DNA of 64,000 nt, from the NCBI GenBank assembly GCA_947252645.1, contig CAMXWF010000004.1, positions 77,565-141,564 on the forward strand, given 5' to 3'. Numbering within the stretch: the first letter of the stretch is position 1; each line of letters starts with the position of its first letter. The notes beneath the pieces were generated by a model, which searched no databases, was not told the DNA's origin, and worked only from the letters and a program-made list of their open reading frames with translations. Source of the DNA: an uncultured Bacteroidia bacterium. GTDB lineage: Bacteria > Bacteroidota > Bacteroidia > Bacteroidales > CAJPTX01. Both the position numbers and the translations under genes were made by a program. Below, one piece after another: positions 34,601-44,469 of the stretch.

Positions 34601-36013
34601 CTAGTTGTCGACGGCCTCGAGCGCGTAGGGGCGCAAGCTGAGGCAGTCGATGTCATCGAGGGTAACCGGGAGGACTTTGTGTGGGCAAGCCTTGAGGATG
34701 CATGTACCAGCGTAGCCCTCGGCAAGCAAGGAGGAGATCCAGGAGAATAGCTGCTTCTGGTTGCCAAAATACTGGGCGGAGAGCTGGGGGTAGAGGGCAT
34801 AGTGGGGCGCCGGGATGCTAGCCTGCATACTAGGGCTAGCCGCGCGAAAAGCCCCATAGCCCGCGAGCTCTTTGGTCTTATCTTCGTCCTCCTGCACCTT
34901 GTCCTGGGCTAAGCGAAGGCTGAGGGCTGCTTTGAATTTTTCCTGGGCCAAATGCGCGCGGAAGGGTTGAAAGAGGCCGTCAAATTTCGCGGGGTCATCG
35001 CCACGGTAGGCTGGGTTGACCAAGTTGAAGAGTTCCTCTTTCTCCAGCTCCAGGGTGGCCTGCGCGCCGAGCTGCTGCACGGCCTGAAAACCATCCTCTA
35101 GGGTAAGAAACTTTTTGATGAGCTCGAGATAGCTGTTTTTGAAGACATCCGCAAGCTGTTCGGGCGTAGCCTTCTCCCCGGGGTCCTCTGCCTGGGGGAA
35201 AAAGGTTTTCAGGAGGTCGTGTGTGAGCGTGGCGGGTGTGAGGTTGTAGGCGCCCGCGAGGATGAAGCGGAATCCCTTGGCGTGAGGTTGTTCCTCCGCG
35301 TGCTTCCGCGTACGCTGCCAGAGCGCCGAGTAGTGCGGAGAGGGGATGTCGAACGCTGGGAGCTCTGCGCATTCGTAGGTGGCTTGGGCGGCTGCACCCG
35401 CGAAGGCTTTCTGTAGTTCCTGGGGCAGCGCGGCAAAAGGCACATCGAAGCTGCCCACGGGCTCAAAAGGCTTTTCGCCATCGGGCGTTGCGCCCAGCGC
35501 AAGCCTCAGGACGGTGTCACCAGGCACCTCTGGGGCTTTTTCTAGGCTTTCGCGGCGGCCGGTGAGCAGGAGCAGCTCGTTGAAAAAGCGCTTCCACTGG
35601 TCATCGGTTACGGGCTGGAGCTCGTGGACCTGCACCTCTTGGTCAACCTCTGGGGTAAAGGGCGCGGTGAGGCCTAGGTAGAAAGAGAGGTTGACCTGCT
35701 CGTTGGTGCGCAGATCGATCTGCTCACCGCGTTCCACGGGCTGGGCAGGGCAGAACATCCCGAGGTTAGCTTCCTGTAGCTTGGAGTTGATGGCTTCGTT
35801 GAGTGCCTTTTCAAAGACCTCTTCGAGGAGTTGTCCGCCCACGCGGGCTTCGGCGACGCTCTTAGGCACCTGACCTGGGCGAAAGCCCTTGAGCTGCATG
35901 CTGCGGCGGATTTTGCGCAGTTCGTCTTCGTAGTTAGGCCAGTAATCCGCACGCTGAACCTGAGCATCAACGCGGTAGTAGGCTGGTTTCAACTCTACCA
36001 ATGCTATCTCCAT
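34601..36013 (-). CDS. tig: Trigger factor
   Basis: A 470-residue ribosome-bound chaperone. The N-terminal ribosome-binding domain has the signature segment LKGFRPGQVPKSV (the G-F-R-x-G-x-x-P loop). The ATG at 36013 (MEIALVEL) is the natural start; codons upstream do not resemble the family. The PPIase domain is hard to see, and the C-terminal part beyond about residue 400 looks divergent from typical trigger factors. The next downstream gene is clpP, the usual partner in protein quality control, and psd lies upstream after 38 bp. Confidence 0.9.
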   Translation of the reverse strand: MEIALVELKPAYYRVDAQVQRADYWPNYEDELRKIRRSMQLKGFRPGQVPKSVAEARVGGQLLEEVFEKALNEAINSKLQEANLGMFCPAQPVERGEQIDLRTNEQVNLSFYLGLTAPFTPEVDQEVQVHELQPVTDDQWKRFFNELLLLTGRRESLEKAPEVPGDTVLRLALGATPDGEKPFEPVGSFDVPFAALPQELQKAFAGAAAQATYECAELPAFDIPSPHYSALWQRTRKHAEEQPHAKGFRFILAGAYNLTPATLTHDLLKTFFPQAEDPGEKATPEQLADVFKNSYLELIKKFLTLEDGFQAVQQLGAQATLELEKEELFNLVNPAYRGDDPAKFDGLFQPFRAHLAQEKFKAALSLRLAQDKVQEDEDKTKELAGYGAFRAASPSMQASIPAPHYALYPQLSAQYFGNQKQLFSWISSLLAEGYAGTCILKACPHKVLPVTLDDIDCLSLRPYALEAVDN

Positions 36014-36051
36014 AACCCCTCTTACGCTTAAATCGTTGGAAAAGAATGCAA

Positions 36052-36705
36052 TTACCATGTGGCCAGCACAGACTGGCAACCTTTAACGCTCGTGCCAACG
36101 GCCACAGTGGGCTTGGCCGTGATGGGCAGGAAGATATCCACCCTGGAGCCGAACTTGATGAAGCCGAGCTGCGCGCCCTGGGGCACCACATCGCCAGGCT
36201 TACTATAGGTGACTATGCGTCGGGCCACCAACCCAGCAATCTGCCGCACAAGCACCTCCTCGCTCCCCCCCGCCCGGCGCACCACCACGGTGCTGCGCTC
36301 GTTGAGCGTGGAGGACTTGGGATGCCAAGCCACCAGATACTTGCCCTTGTGGTACTTGGTGTAGACTACCTGCCCTGCCACGGGATACCAGTTCACGTGT
36401 ACATTGAAGACCGACATGAAAACCGAGATCTGCAAGCGTGGCTGGTGAAAATACTCGTCCTCGTCCACCTGCTGAATCTGCACGACCTTGCCATCGCAGG
36501 GGGCGTAGACAGCCTCACTACGGGGTGCGCATTCCCTGCTGGGCTGACGAAAGAAGCGGACAACCAACAAAAGTAGCACGGCCAGCACGGCCACCCCGAC
36601 GAGCAGGGAGAGCAGATCAGCAAGCCACCAGAGCAGCAGTATGGCCACCACGGCCACCAGCAGGGCCACCACGATGGTGCCGATGCCTTCTTTGCTTATT
36701 CTCAT
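36052..36705 (-). CDS. psd: Phosphatidylserine decarboxylase proenzyme
   Basis: A 217-residue membrane-associated enzyme that makes phosphatidylethanolamine. Two hydrophobic segments occupy about residues 10-52. The soluble part has PCDGKVVQIQ and MSVFNVHVNWYP. The maturation site is FGSR, where the Ser becomes the pyruvoyl group after self-cleavage. The form is the short archaeal/Bacteroidota type. The partner pssA is not adjacent. TACCTTTG on the minus strand (36771-36778) fits the -7 consensus 66 bp upstream of the start. Confidence 0.95.
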   Translation of the reverse strand: MRISKEGIGTIVVALLVAVVAILLLWWLADLLSLLVGVAVLAVLLLLVVRFFRQPSRECAPRSEAVYAPCDGKVVQIQQVDEDEYFHQPRLQISVFMSVFNVHVNWYPVAGQVVYTKYHKGKYLVAWHPKSSTLNERSTVVVRRAGGSEEVLVRQIAGLVARRIVTYSKPGDVVPQGAQLGFIKFGSRVDIFLPITAKPTVAVGTSVKGCQSVLATW

Positions 36706-36851
36706 CCTAGCGTTGTGTGTTAACCGTGAACGCCCCTCGCAACTAGAGATGCCACAAGCGCAATGACTTGCAAAGGTATAATATTTCCAGCTATCCGGCG
36801 TAGGAATGCGGTATCCACCCCCTGCGCCCGACTAGGGCAGGAAGAGCCCCG

Positions 36852-38588
36852 CTATACCTTGAAGTAGGCCAGAAGCTGGCCTAGCTCCAGGCCCTGCTGC
36901 TTGATTTCCTCGGCATTGGCGGCGAGCTGCTCGCTACTGGTGGCATTGGCCTGGGCTATTTGGCTTAGCTGCAGAATGGCGCCCTGGATCTGCTCGGTGG
37001 CGCTGCGCTGCTGCTGGGAGACGGTGGCCACTTGCTGGGCATACTGGCTAGAGGCCTGCATTTTGGGTACCAGGTCAGCGAGGTGTTTGGATGCCGATCC
37101 GCTGCTGCTCACCATACGATCCACCATGCTGACCACTTGATCTGCTGCCTGCCGGCTTTGCTCGGCCAATCGACGGACCTCGCCCGCTACCACGGCGAAG
37201 CCTCGCCCGGCCTCCCCGGCGCGCGCCGCCTCAACGGCAGCATTGAGCGCCAAGATGTTCGTTTGGTTGGCAATGCCTGTCATGATGCCGATCTTTTCCC
37301 CAATCTGGTTGGCCAGGTCTTGCGTTTTGAGGCTGGCCTCGGAGAGGGCATCGAGGCTGTGGATGGCCTGGCGGCTGATGGCATCGCTCTTCTTGGTGCT
37401 ATCGGCCGAGTGGGCGATGCTGGCGGTGATCTGCTCCACCGTGCTGCTGACCTGCTCAGAGCTGGCCGCCTGGCGGGCAGCCCCATCGGAGATGGCTGCG
37501 GCTGCCTGGGAGAGCTGATCGTTGGAGCGCAAGAGGGCCTGGGCCACGGTACGGAACTTGGCCACCAATTCCCGGAGGGCCCCCTGGTGCGACTCAAGGC
37601 TACGGGCCATCAGGCCCACCTCATCGGCTCGGTGGGTGTAGCTCGCCACGCGATCACTGCAGCTCAGGTCGCCCTGGCTGAGCTCGCCGAGCTCTCGGGA
37701 AACAGCCTGGATGGGCGTAACCAGACTTCGACCTATCAGGGCGCCCAAGAGCAGGAGTAGCACAGTGAGGATCACAAAGCCCCCCACGTAGGCGGCCGCA
37801 GCCACATTACGCTGTTGGGCTGCATTGCGATCTTCCTGCTGGGCGCACGCGGTGACGCTGGCCTCTAGGAAAGTCATGGCCTTGAGCACGGGCTGCTGGG
37901 CAGCCAACTGGGCAGACATGCGGGCATGGAGAGCCTTGGTGTGGTCAGCAAACTGATTGTAGCATTCGAGCAGCGTTGGTGTCTGCCAGCCCGACAACTG
38001 CTGGATGGCCTGGAGGTGCGTGTCCGCACTGCTCGCGTAGGAGGGGTCGTCCACATTGTCCCAGAACATCTGGAAGATGGCCATGGCTGCGCTCTGGAGG
38101 TGGTTGGCGATGGCTAGGTGCACGGCAGGGTCGCCAGGCGCCGAAGCGACCTGCTCGCGGAAGCGGTGGAGACATTGCATCCACTGCACGTTAAGGGAGA
38201 AGTAGGCGCCCTGGAGTTTAATGTAGTTGCTGGCATACTCCTGGAGGCGCACCGTGGAGTCACGCAGCGTGGCGCTCGCCCGACCGATGAACGCCCCAGA
38301 GGAGCTCTTGGAGAGCGAGTCGAGCCGCTGCTGCATGCCAACAAGCATGGCCTCCACCACGGTGAGCCTATCGCCACTACGCAGGGTGTCGAGCTCTGGG
38401 GCGACCACCAAGCGCTCAAGCTCGGTGAGGTCTGTGGCTAGCGCATTGAGTCGACTCAGGGTATGCAAGCGCCCCACGTAGAGGTTGTCGGAGTAGATGG
38501 CCAAGGCCAGCATGACCATGAGGAAGAGTAAGGCCACAAAGTTGTTGAGGAGAAGCTTTCTACGTACGCTGATATCGTCAAGGCCCAT
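36852..38588 (-). CDS. Methyl-accepting chemotaxis-type transducer (MCP 2)
   Basis: A 578-residue receptor with TM1 at about residues 13-31, a helical periplasmic domain, TM2 at about 262-285, HAMP, and a signalling domain whose tip QTNILALNAAVEAARAGE is canonical at about residues 440-457. Its opening (DISVRRKLLLNN) is similar to that of MCP 1 (DSSIRKKLFINN), which suggests duplication. TAAATTTG on the minus strand (38648-38655) fits the -7 promoter element. It diverges from surE and has no chemotaxis partners nearby. The periplasmic domain is all-helical, with no identifiable ligand. Confidence 0.92.
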   Translation of the reverse strand: MGLDDISVRRKLLLNNFVALLFLMVMLALAIYSDNLYVGRLHTLSRLNALATDLTELERLVVAPELDTLRSGDRLTVVEAMLVGMQQRLDSLSKSSSGAFIGRASATLRDSTVRLQEYASNYIKLQGAYFSLNVQWMQCLHRFREQVASAPGDPAVHLAIANHLQSAAMAIFQMFWDNVDDPSYASSADTHLQAIQQLSGWQTPTLLECYNQFADHTKALHARMSAQLAAQQPVLKAMTFLEASVTACAQQEDRNAAQQRNVAAAAYVGGFVILTVLLLLLGALIGRSLVTPIQAVSRELGELSQGDLSCSDRVASYTHRADEVGLMARSLESHQGALRELVAKFRTVAQALLRSNDQLSQAAAAISDGAARQAASSEQVSSTVEQITASIAHSADSTKKSDAISRQAIHSLDALSEASLKTQDLANQIGEKIGIMTGIANQTNILALNAAVEAARAGEAGRGFAVVAGEVRRLAEQSRQAADQVVSMVDRMVSSSGSASKHLADLVPKMQASSQYAQQVATVSQQQRSATEQIQGAILQLSQIAQANATSSEQLAANAEEIKQQGLELGQLLAYFKV

Positions 38589-38776
38589 AATCTACAAAGC
38601 CGTTGTAGGCCGCACTATAGCGGGGATGCCCCGCGCCAATATTTGCGCAAATTTAGGTATCGTTGTGGAACGAGAACACTCCGCGCTGGAGGCGCAGCAG
38701 AGCAAGTAGGGGGTATAGGCGCGGCGCAGGGCAGCTGATTTTCCTAACTTTGCCCAGTCAACAGGGGAAAAGGGGG

Positions 38777-39526
38777 ATGCGGATTCTACTAACGAACGAT
38801 GATGGTGTGGGGGCGCCCGGGCTGGAATTGCTTCGGTCGACCTTTGGCCCACGGGCAGAGGTGACCATTGTGGCCCCGGTGGGGGCGCAGTCGGGGATGT
38901 CGCACTCGACCACGAGCCGCATACCCGTGCGGGTACACCAACTGGACTCGCGGGGCGGGGTGCCCGTGTACGCCGTGGAGGGCACCCCGGTAGACTGCGT
39001 GAAGCTGGCCTTGAATAACCTGCTCCCCGTACCGCCCGACTTGGTGATCTCCGGGATGAACCATGGGAGCAACGCCGGAGTGAACGCCATGTATAGCGGA
39101 ACGGTGGGGGCCGCCCTGGAGGCCACCATCGCAGGGCTCAAGAGCGTGGCCTTCTCCACGCTCCAAACAAGCCTCCTTGCCGACCTGACCCCCTGTGTGC
39201 CTTACTGTCTGCAGGTAGCACAGCAGATTCTGGAGCACAAAGTGCCCGAGTTCACCTCGTTCAACGTGAACTTCCCCGCGCAGCGCATTAGGGGCATCAA
39301 GGCCTGTCGACAGGCCAAGACCCGCTGGAGCAATTCCTTCATGGCCCAGGAGGACCCACACGGCAAAATAGTCTACTGGCTCGCGGGAGAAGTGGAGAAC
39401 CTAGAAAAGCAGGCCAAGGACACAGACCTCTACTACCTAGATGCGGGTTACGCCACCGTAGTACCCATCACGATCGACTGGACCCGCCACGACTATCTAC
39501 AGCAAATGGCGCAATGGACATGGTAG
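38777..39526 (+). CDS. surE: 5'/3'-nucleotidase SurE
   Basis: The 249-residue SurE starts at ATG 38777 with RILLTNDDGVGAPGLELL, the metal-binding DD motif, and continues with GTPVDCVKLAL and ISGMNHGSNAG, all typical. It dephosphorylates nucleoside monophosphates and is linked to stationary-phase survival. An open frame extends upstream, but without family similarity. TAACTTTG (38745-38752) fits the -7 promoter element 24 bp before the start. The end overlaps the next small gene by 13 nt. Confidence 0.95.
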   Translation: MRILLTNDDGVGAPGLELLRSTFGPRAEVTIVAPVGAQSGMSHSTTSRIPVRVHQLDSRGGVPVYAVEGTPVDCVKLALNNLLPVPPDLVISGMNHGSNAGVNAMYSGTVGAALEATIAGLKSVAFSTLQTSLLADLTPCVPYCLQVAQQILEHKVPEFTSFNVNFPAQRIRGIKACRQAKTRWSNSFMAQEDPHGKIVYWLAGEVENLEKQAKDTDLYYLDAGYATVVPITIDWTRHDYLQQMAQWTW

Positions 39527-39819
39527 CCTCCACAAGGTTTAGCACGGTTAGGCAGGGACTGGTAGTGGGGCTTATCCTGCCCCTCGTAGTGGGCGCACTG
39601 CTGGTGTTCTCATTCTATACGGCCTCCCGAAGCCACTCGCTGGGTGCCTTTCTGGTCAGCCACGGGACGCTGGCGCGCATGCTCTGCTTGGCCACGCTGT
39701 CCGACGCCGTGGCGTTCTTCATAGCCACCCACAAGAATCGTCTGCCCTTTGCCCGTGGCCTGTTGGCGGCCACCTTTGTGTATGCATTCCTCGTGGCGGT
39801 GCTATCGTTGACCATGTAA
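39514..39819 (+). CDS. Small integral membrane protein between surE and lpxB
   Basis: A 101-residue protein with three predicted membrane segments (about residues 15-37, 50-70 and 78-99) and a basic loop. The ATG lies 13 nt inside surE, and the stop is 10 bp before lpxB, so it is translated as part of the operon. Small membrane proteins of this kind are common between surE and lpxB in Bacteroidales. I do not recognise a domain with known function. Confidence 0.75.
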   Translation: MDMVASTRFSTVRQGLVVGLILPLVVGALLVFSFYTASRSHSLGAFLVSHGTLARMLCLATLSDAVAFFIATHKNRLPFARGLLAATFVYAFLVAVLSLTM

Positions 39820-39829
39820 TCCCTACGAC

Positions 39830-40969
39830 ATGCGATACTTTCTTGTAGCTGGCGAGCCCTCTGGTGATCTGCATGCAGCCCGACTTATGCGCGCCCTGCA
39901 GGCCCACGATGCCGAGGCCCAGTTCCAGTACTACGGTGGGGAGCAGATGGCGGAGGTGGCTCCTGGGCTATTGCTCCACTACCGCGCCCTGGCCATCATG
40001 GGCTTCTGGGAAGTGCTAACTCACCTGGGCACCATCGCCAAGCACCTGCGCAGGTGCACTACGGCCATCCTCAACTATAGACCCGATGCGCTGATCCTGG
40101 TGGACTTCGGCGGGTTCAACCTGCGCCTGGCCAAGCAATGCCACGGCCAGGGATTCCCGATCTACTACTACATACCCCCCAAGGTGTGGGCATGGAATCG
40201 CCGTCGTGTGAAAAAGCTCAAGGCCTACACGGATCAGCTCTACGTCATCTTGCCGTTTGAGGAGGCCTTTTTCCAGCAAAACGGTCTACGGGCACGCTAT
40301 TTTGGCAATCCGCTGCTCGACGAACTCCCCTCCCCCGGGGCAGAGTCTCCACTGCCGGCGCAGCTGGCCGAGTACCTGGCGACCGACCACCGCCCGGTGG
40401 TGGCCTTACTGCCCGGGAGTCGCAGGCAGGAGCTCCGCTACAACCTGCCGGGCATGCTAGCAGTGGTTGAGAGCTTCCCAGACTACCAGTTCATTCTCTG
40501 CGCTGCGGGCAATTTTGCCGAGGAATACGTCAGGGGCCTGCTCCCTCAAGGGAGTCGGGTGAAGGTGGTACACGATGCCACCTGGGCTACCCTGGCAGTA
40601 GCTCGGGCAGCCGTGGTGACCTCGGGCACAGCCACCCTGGAGGCGGCCCTCCTCCAGACCCCTGAGGTAGTGGTATACCGTGGCAGCTGGCCAAGCATGC
40701 TCATTGCGCTGTGCGTTATCCGCGTGAAATGGATCTCCCTGGTCAATCTTATCCTCAATAGGCCTTGCGTGCAGGAGCTCAAACAGATGGACTACACGGT
40801 GGCACGACTCAAGAAGGAGCTGGTAAGCATACTGGACAACAGGGCATCGCGGCAACGCATGCTTGCTGACTTCGCTGAGCTACACCAGCTCCTGGGCGAA
40901 CCGGGCTCATCCAATAGAGTGGCCGCAGACATCGTGGACAAGCTCCAGGCCCGCAGTAAGCGAGCATAG
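39830..40969 (+). CDS. lpxB: Lipid-A-disaccharide synthase
   Basis: LpxB joins UDP-2,3-diacylglucosamine and lipid X in lipid A synthesis. The protein begins YFLVAGEPSGDLHAARLM, with PKVWAWNRRRVKKL and FGNPLLDE as further family signatures, and a late TSGTATLEAAL substrate loop. The length (379 residues) is normal. It acts at the inner face of the inner membrane. It is the third gene of the surE operon and precedes the spoIID-type gene by 26 bp. Confidence 0.96.
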   Translation: MRYFLVAGEPSGDLHAARLMRALQAHDAEAQFQYYGGEQMAEVAPGLLLHYRALAIMGFWEVLTHLGTIAKHLRRCTTAILNYRPDALILVDFGGFNLRLAKQCHGQGFPIYYYIPPKVWAWNRRRVKKLKAYTDQLYVILPFEEAFFQQNGLRARYFGNPLLDELPSPGAESPLPAQLAEYLATDHRPVVALLPGSRRQELRYNLPGMLAVVESFPDYQFILCAAGNFAEEYVRGLLPQGSRVKVVHDATWATLAVARAAVVTSGTATLEAALLQTPEVVVYRGSWPSMLIALCVIRVKWISLVNLILNRPCVQELKQMDYTVARLKKELVSILDNRASRQRMLADFAELHQLLGEPGSSNRVAADIVDKLQARSKRA

Positions 40970-40995
40970 ACCGTCACCCCATCAACCAGCCCAGC

Positions 40996-42174
40996 ATGCG
41001 TGTGACGCTAGGCCTTTTGCTCGTGAACCTGCTGCTAGTGCTCCAGATGCCCTGCTGGGCCCAACGGGTGGCCATAGGGCTTTTTGACAATCAGGAGCTG
41101 CAGTCGGTGGTTGTGCAAGTGGTCCAGGGTGACTATAGCCTCTGCGGAGACAGCAGGCCAAGGGTCACGGCGCAACGAGGACACCCCATCTACATCCACC
41201 GTCAAGGAGACTCGCTCTCGGTCACCATGGGTACGCAGCCCCTGGGCCTATTCCGCCACGTGGTGCTGCTATCAACCGCCCCCCTACCCCAGCTACAGGT
41301 CTCTAGCCTAACGGGTGACGAACAGCCCAACGTCTACCCAGGCAACCTGAGCCTCACGGTAGACTTCCAGCGCATCATGTGCATCAACCTTGTGGAGATC
41401 GACGACTACTTGGCCGCGGTAGCCCTGGCCGAGCTGGGGCCACGAGCCGAGCTGGAGGCCTACAAGGCGCAGGTGATCCTGGCGCGTACCTACCTGTTTG
41501 CGCACCTAGATCGCCACCTAGAGGAAGGCTTTAACCTCTGCGACAATACGCACTGCCAGGCCTACCGCGGTGGGGCCATGGCGATAGGTCGGATAGCGCA
41601 AGCCGCCAAGGAAACGGAAGGGCTAGTGCTGGTAGATGCGGAGGGCGCGCTGATCTCGGCGGTCTTTCACGCCAATTGCGGAGGCCAAACGGCCACAGCA
41701 AGCCAATTCTGGCTCTCAGACCGCAGCTACCTGCAAAGCGTGGAAGACCCCGATTGCTGGAAAAATCCGCGCAGTCGCTGGACCCAGTCAATTCCGCTGA
41801 ACCAGTGGCGACTCTTCTTACGGTCGAAGTTGATCCCTGTAGAGCATCTGCAGCGCGCCGACCTTACCTACTCCAGCCGTCAGCGGCGCACGCTCTACGC
41901 CCTTCCTGGGGGCTACTCCTTGCCCTTTCGCGACCTGCGGGAGTATTTCCACCTCAAGTCGGCCTGGTTCAACGTAAGCGTCAGGGGAGACAAGGTGATT
42001 CTAGAAGGCCGAGGCTACGGACACGGGGTGGGCCTCTGCCAACAAGGCGCCATGGCTAAGGCCAAGCAGGGGTGGAATGCTGAAAAAATCCTCAGCTACT
42101 ACTTTGCCAATACGCACCTAATTGACATAAGGCAGCAGGCAAAAGACGGCCAAACGAGCCCGAAGGGCGTTTGA
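40996..42174 (+). CDS. SpoIID/LytB-domain protein (putative lytic transglycosylase or amidase enhancer)
   Basis: A signal peptide (about residues 1-22) precedes a SpoIID domain: INLVEIDDYLAAVALAEL, then AYKAQVILARTYLF with the conserved glutamate region and YRGG, and the late GRGYGHGVGLCQQGAM, the hallmark of the family. SpoIID cleaves the peptidoglycan glycan strand in sporulating bacteria; the role in non-sporulating Bacteroidota is unknown but probably envelope-related. The gene closes the surE-lpxB operon. Confidence 0.88.
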   Translation: MRVTLGLLLVNLLLVLQMPCWAQRVAIGLFDNQELQSVVVQVVQGDYSLCGDSRPRVTAQRGHPIYIHRQGDSLSVTMGTQPLGLFRHVVLLSTAPLPQLQVSSLTGDEQPNVYPGNLSLTVDFQRIMCINLVEIDDYLAAVALAELGPRAELEAYKAQVILARTYLFAHLDRHLEEGFNLCDNTHCQAYRGGAMAIGRIAQAAKETEGLVLVDAEGALISAVFHANCGGQTATASQFWLSDRSYLQSVEDPDCWKNPRSRWTQSIPLNQWRLFLRSKLIPVEHLQRADLTYSSRQRRTLYALPGGYSLPFRDLREYFHLKSAWFNVSVRGDKVILEGRGYGHGVGLCQQGAMAKAKQGWNAEKILSYYFANTHLIDIRQQAKDGQTSPKGV

Positions 42175-42325
42175 CCGCCACTATCGCCCTCTGGGCGCAG
42201 ATGGCTCTTGTGAGTTTACCTCTGCACCGCTGGCTAACACCCAGCGTACAGCCCCAGTAGCCTGTACACAAGGAATTCCTGTAGATTGTGGGGTGCTATG
42301 CCCACAAGGAATGACTCCTGGAAAG

Positions 42326-42357
42326 CTTGCGGAAAGCTGGTGGAATGGCTACCTTTG
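42326..42357 (+). promoter_or_regulatory. Predicted promoter of MCP 3
   Basis: TACCTTTG at 42350-42357 is an exact match to TAnnTTTG, with CTTG (42326-42329) 20 bp upstream at the -33 position. It lies 38 bp upstream of the MCP 3 ATG, in a 221-bp gene-free segment. Confidence 0.5.
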
Positions 42358-42395
42358 TAGGAAGGGACTTATATTCCTAGAAGTTGGGAAAAGCC

Positions 42396-44330
42396 ATGGA
42401 AAGAACTAGACAACGTAAGCATGGGACCATACGCCGAGAGCTGAGCCTCACCTACATTCTAGCCTTCGGAGTAGTGTTTTTGGCGGCGCTGTCGATCATT
42501 GGATACCAGCGCTATGGACAGGCGTACGAGGCTGCGTGTGAGCGTCTGGAGACTATAGGGCAGACTGCCAGCAAGGCATTTAGCACCACGCTGGAGCACA
42601 ATCGACAACTTGCGCAGTCGGTGGTTGACTACTGCCAGGCGGAGCATGCGCAGGGCCGCAGAAGCCGCGAGGAGCTCTCGCAGTACCTGCTGGAGGTGCT
42701 GAAGCGCAGCGAGGGGCTATTTAGCATCACGGTGATATTTCTCCAGGACCAGTACGATGGGCTGGATACGCAGGGCATAGCAGCGGATGGTCTGGGGCCC
42801 AAGACCTTCTTTATGGCAGGGTGGTATCGCGAGCAAGGGGAGATAAAGCGGCGCACGTCGGCCTGTAGCGATGGGCAGGAGCATTGGCAGTACTGCGAGA
42901 ATACGGTCTACCTCGAGCGGCCCTACTTTTTGGCGCTACAGGTTGGGGCCGAAGTGCAAGTAACGGACCTGTACCGAGAGGAGATTCGTGGAGTGGCTAT
43001 CCCGATGATGAGCGTGGCGCTCCCCATACGCTACGACGGCCGCTACGCCGGGCTTGTGGTGGCGGATATGTCGTTTGTAGAGCTAGCAGCCGAGGCGCAG
43101 GCCGTCAATGATTCGGAGGGCCATCAGCTGTGCTTGGTAAACCAAAAGGGAGAGATCACCATGCATCCCCGTGAGGAGCTGCTGGGAGCCCCGGTAGCCG
43201 ATCTGGGGGACTTCAGTGACGATCTTCTAGCCAAGGCCTTGAGCGGGACACCGCTGACCTACCCCTGCAATACGCCGTCGGGGCGCATGCTGCGCCACGT
43301 GGAACCGTTTGAAATATTGACCACTGGCAACAGCTGGCTGGCCGTAGCCACGGAACCTCTGGGCACGCTAAGGCACCAGGTGATAGCATCGCTCGGGGGA
43401 CTAATAGCCCTGTTCGTGGTTGGAGTGGTGTTGTTTACGCTGGTGTCATACGCTATCTCTCGGCGGATTGCGCGGCCTATACGCATAATCATCAGCCAGC
43501 TGAGCACCCTGATGCGCGGCGACCTCAAGGTGGAGCGTAGGATAACCAGCAGCGCCCGCGAATTCATAGTTCTGGAGGAGGCGTTGCACCAAATGTGTAC
43601 CAAACTGCGCGACACGGTGGAACAGGTGCAGCAACAATCCCAAGGCCTGCAGCAGATAAGCCAGGGCTACCTGGATGCCGCAAAGGCACTTTCAGAGATG
43701 TCGCACGATCAGGCCGCAGCAAGCGAGGAAGTGAATAGCTCGGTAGAGGAGCTCACGGAGTCGCAGGCCGACACGCTCAAGGTGGTGGGCAATGCGGGAG
43801 AGAATGCGCACACTGTGCTCACCACGCTCACCGAGGTCGACACGCTCTCCCAGAAAAACGATGCCCAGATGCACTCTATAGCCGAAAAGGTGGCCATGAT
43901 CCAGCAGATCGTGGATCAAACCAACATACTAGCGCTCAATGCCGCCGTGGAGGCGGCCCGTGCAGGCGAGGCAGGGCGCGGTTTCGCCGTGGTGGCCAGC
44001 GAGGTACGGAAGCTAGCGGAGAACTCCAGCGTGGCGGCTGAAGAGATCAATAAGCTCATAGAGGGCGGCCTGACCCTGGCCAGCCAGACGAAGGAGCACA
44101 TTACGAACCTGATCCCTGGCACCCGCGCGGGGGCCGCCCAGGCCAAGAATGCCGCCCTGGCAACCCAAGAACAGCAGCAAGCACTGCAGCAAATCTCGAT
44201 TGCATCGCAAAAACAAACTGAGCTGGCCGGACGCTACGCCAACACCAGCCAACTCGTGGCCCAAAGGGCCCTGGACCTGGTTACAAGTGCCAACAAGCTT
44301 AACGAAGTGGTCTCTTTCTGGCACACGTAG
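42396..44330 (+). CDS. Methyl-accepting chemotaxis-type transducer with Cache sensor (MCP 3)
   Basis: A 644-residue receptor. TM1 at about residues 20-38 is followed by an extracytoplasmic double-Cache-type domain (about 45-320) with LERPYFLALQ and the VALPIRYDGRYAGLVVADMSF strand signature, suggesting binding of a small metabolite. TM2 (about 330-352) leads to HAMP and the signalling domain, with the canonical tip QTNILALNAAVEAARAGE. ATG 42396 was chosen over an upstream TTG at 42384. It is the only one of the four MCPs here with a recognisable ligand domain. No chemotaxis genes adjoin it. Confidence 0.93.
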   Translation: MERTRQRKHGTIRRELSLTYILAFGVVFLAALSIIGYQRYGQAYEAACERLETIGQTASKAFSTTLEHNRQLAQSVVDYCQAEHAQGRRSREELSQYLLEVLKRSEGLFSITVIFLQDQYDGLDTQGIAADGLGPKTFFMAGWYREQGEIKRRTSACSDGQEHWQYCENTVYLERPYFLALQVGAEVQVTDLYREEIRGVAIPMMSVALPIRYDGRYAGLVVADMSFVELAAEAQAVNDSEGHQLCLVNQKGEITMHPREELLGAPVADLGDFSDDLLAKALSGTPLTYPCNTPSGRMLRHVEPFEILTTGNSWLAVATEPLGTLRHQVIASLGGLIALFVVGVVLFTLVSYAISRRIARPIRIIISQLSTLMRGDLKVERRITSSAREFIVLEEALHQMCTKLRDTVEQVQQQSQGLQQISQGYLDAAKALSEMSHDQAAASEEVNSSVEELTESQADTLKVVGNAGENAHTVLTTLTEVDTLSQKNDAQMHSIAEKVAMIQQIVDQTNILALNAAVEAARAGEAGRGFAVVASEVRKLAENSSVAAEEINKLIEGGLTLASQTKEHITNLIPGTRAGAAQAKNAALATQEQQQALQQISIASQKQTELAGRYANTSQLVAQRALDLVTSANKLNEVVSFWHT

Positions 44331-44469
44331 GGGGCAATCGCCCCGCCAGCGCAACGCCTGTCCAGCAAAGCAGTGAAGACGAGGCGTATATAGACATGGG
44401 GGGAAACGGTCAACGTGAGGCCTCCGCGGCGTAGATGGCATCCGCCAGCCCGCCAAATTGGGAAAAAGT

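Noticed and set aside
44331..44344. GGGGC-AATC-GCCCC hairpin after MCP 3 as a terminator
   Set aside because: The stem is only five base pairs and no T-tract follows.
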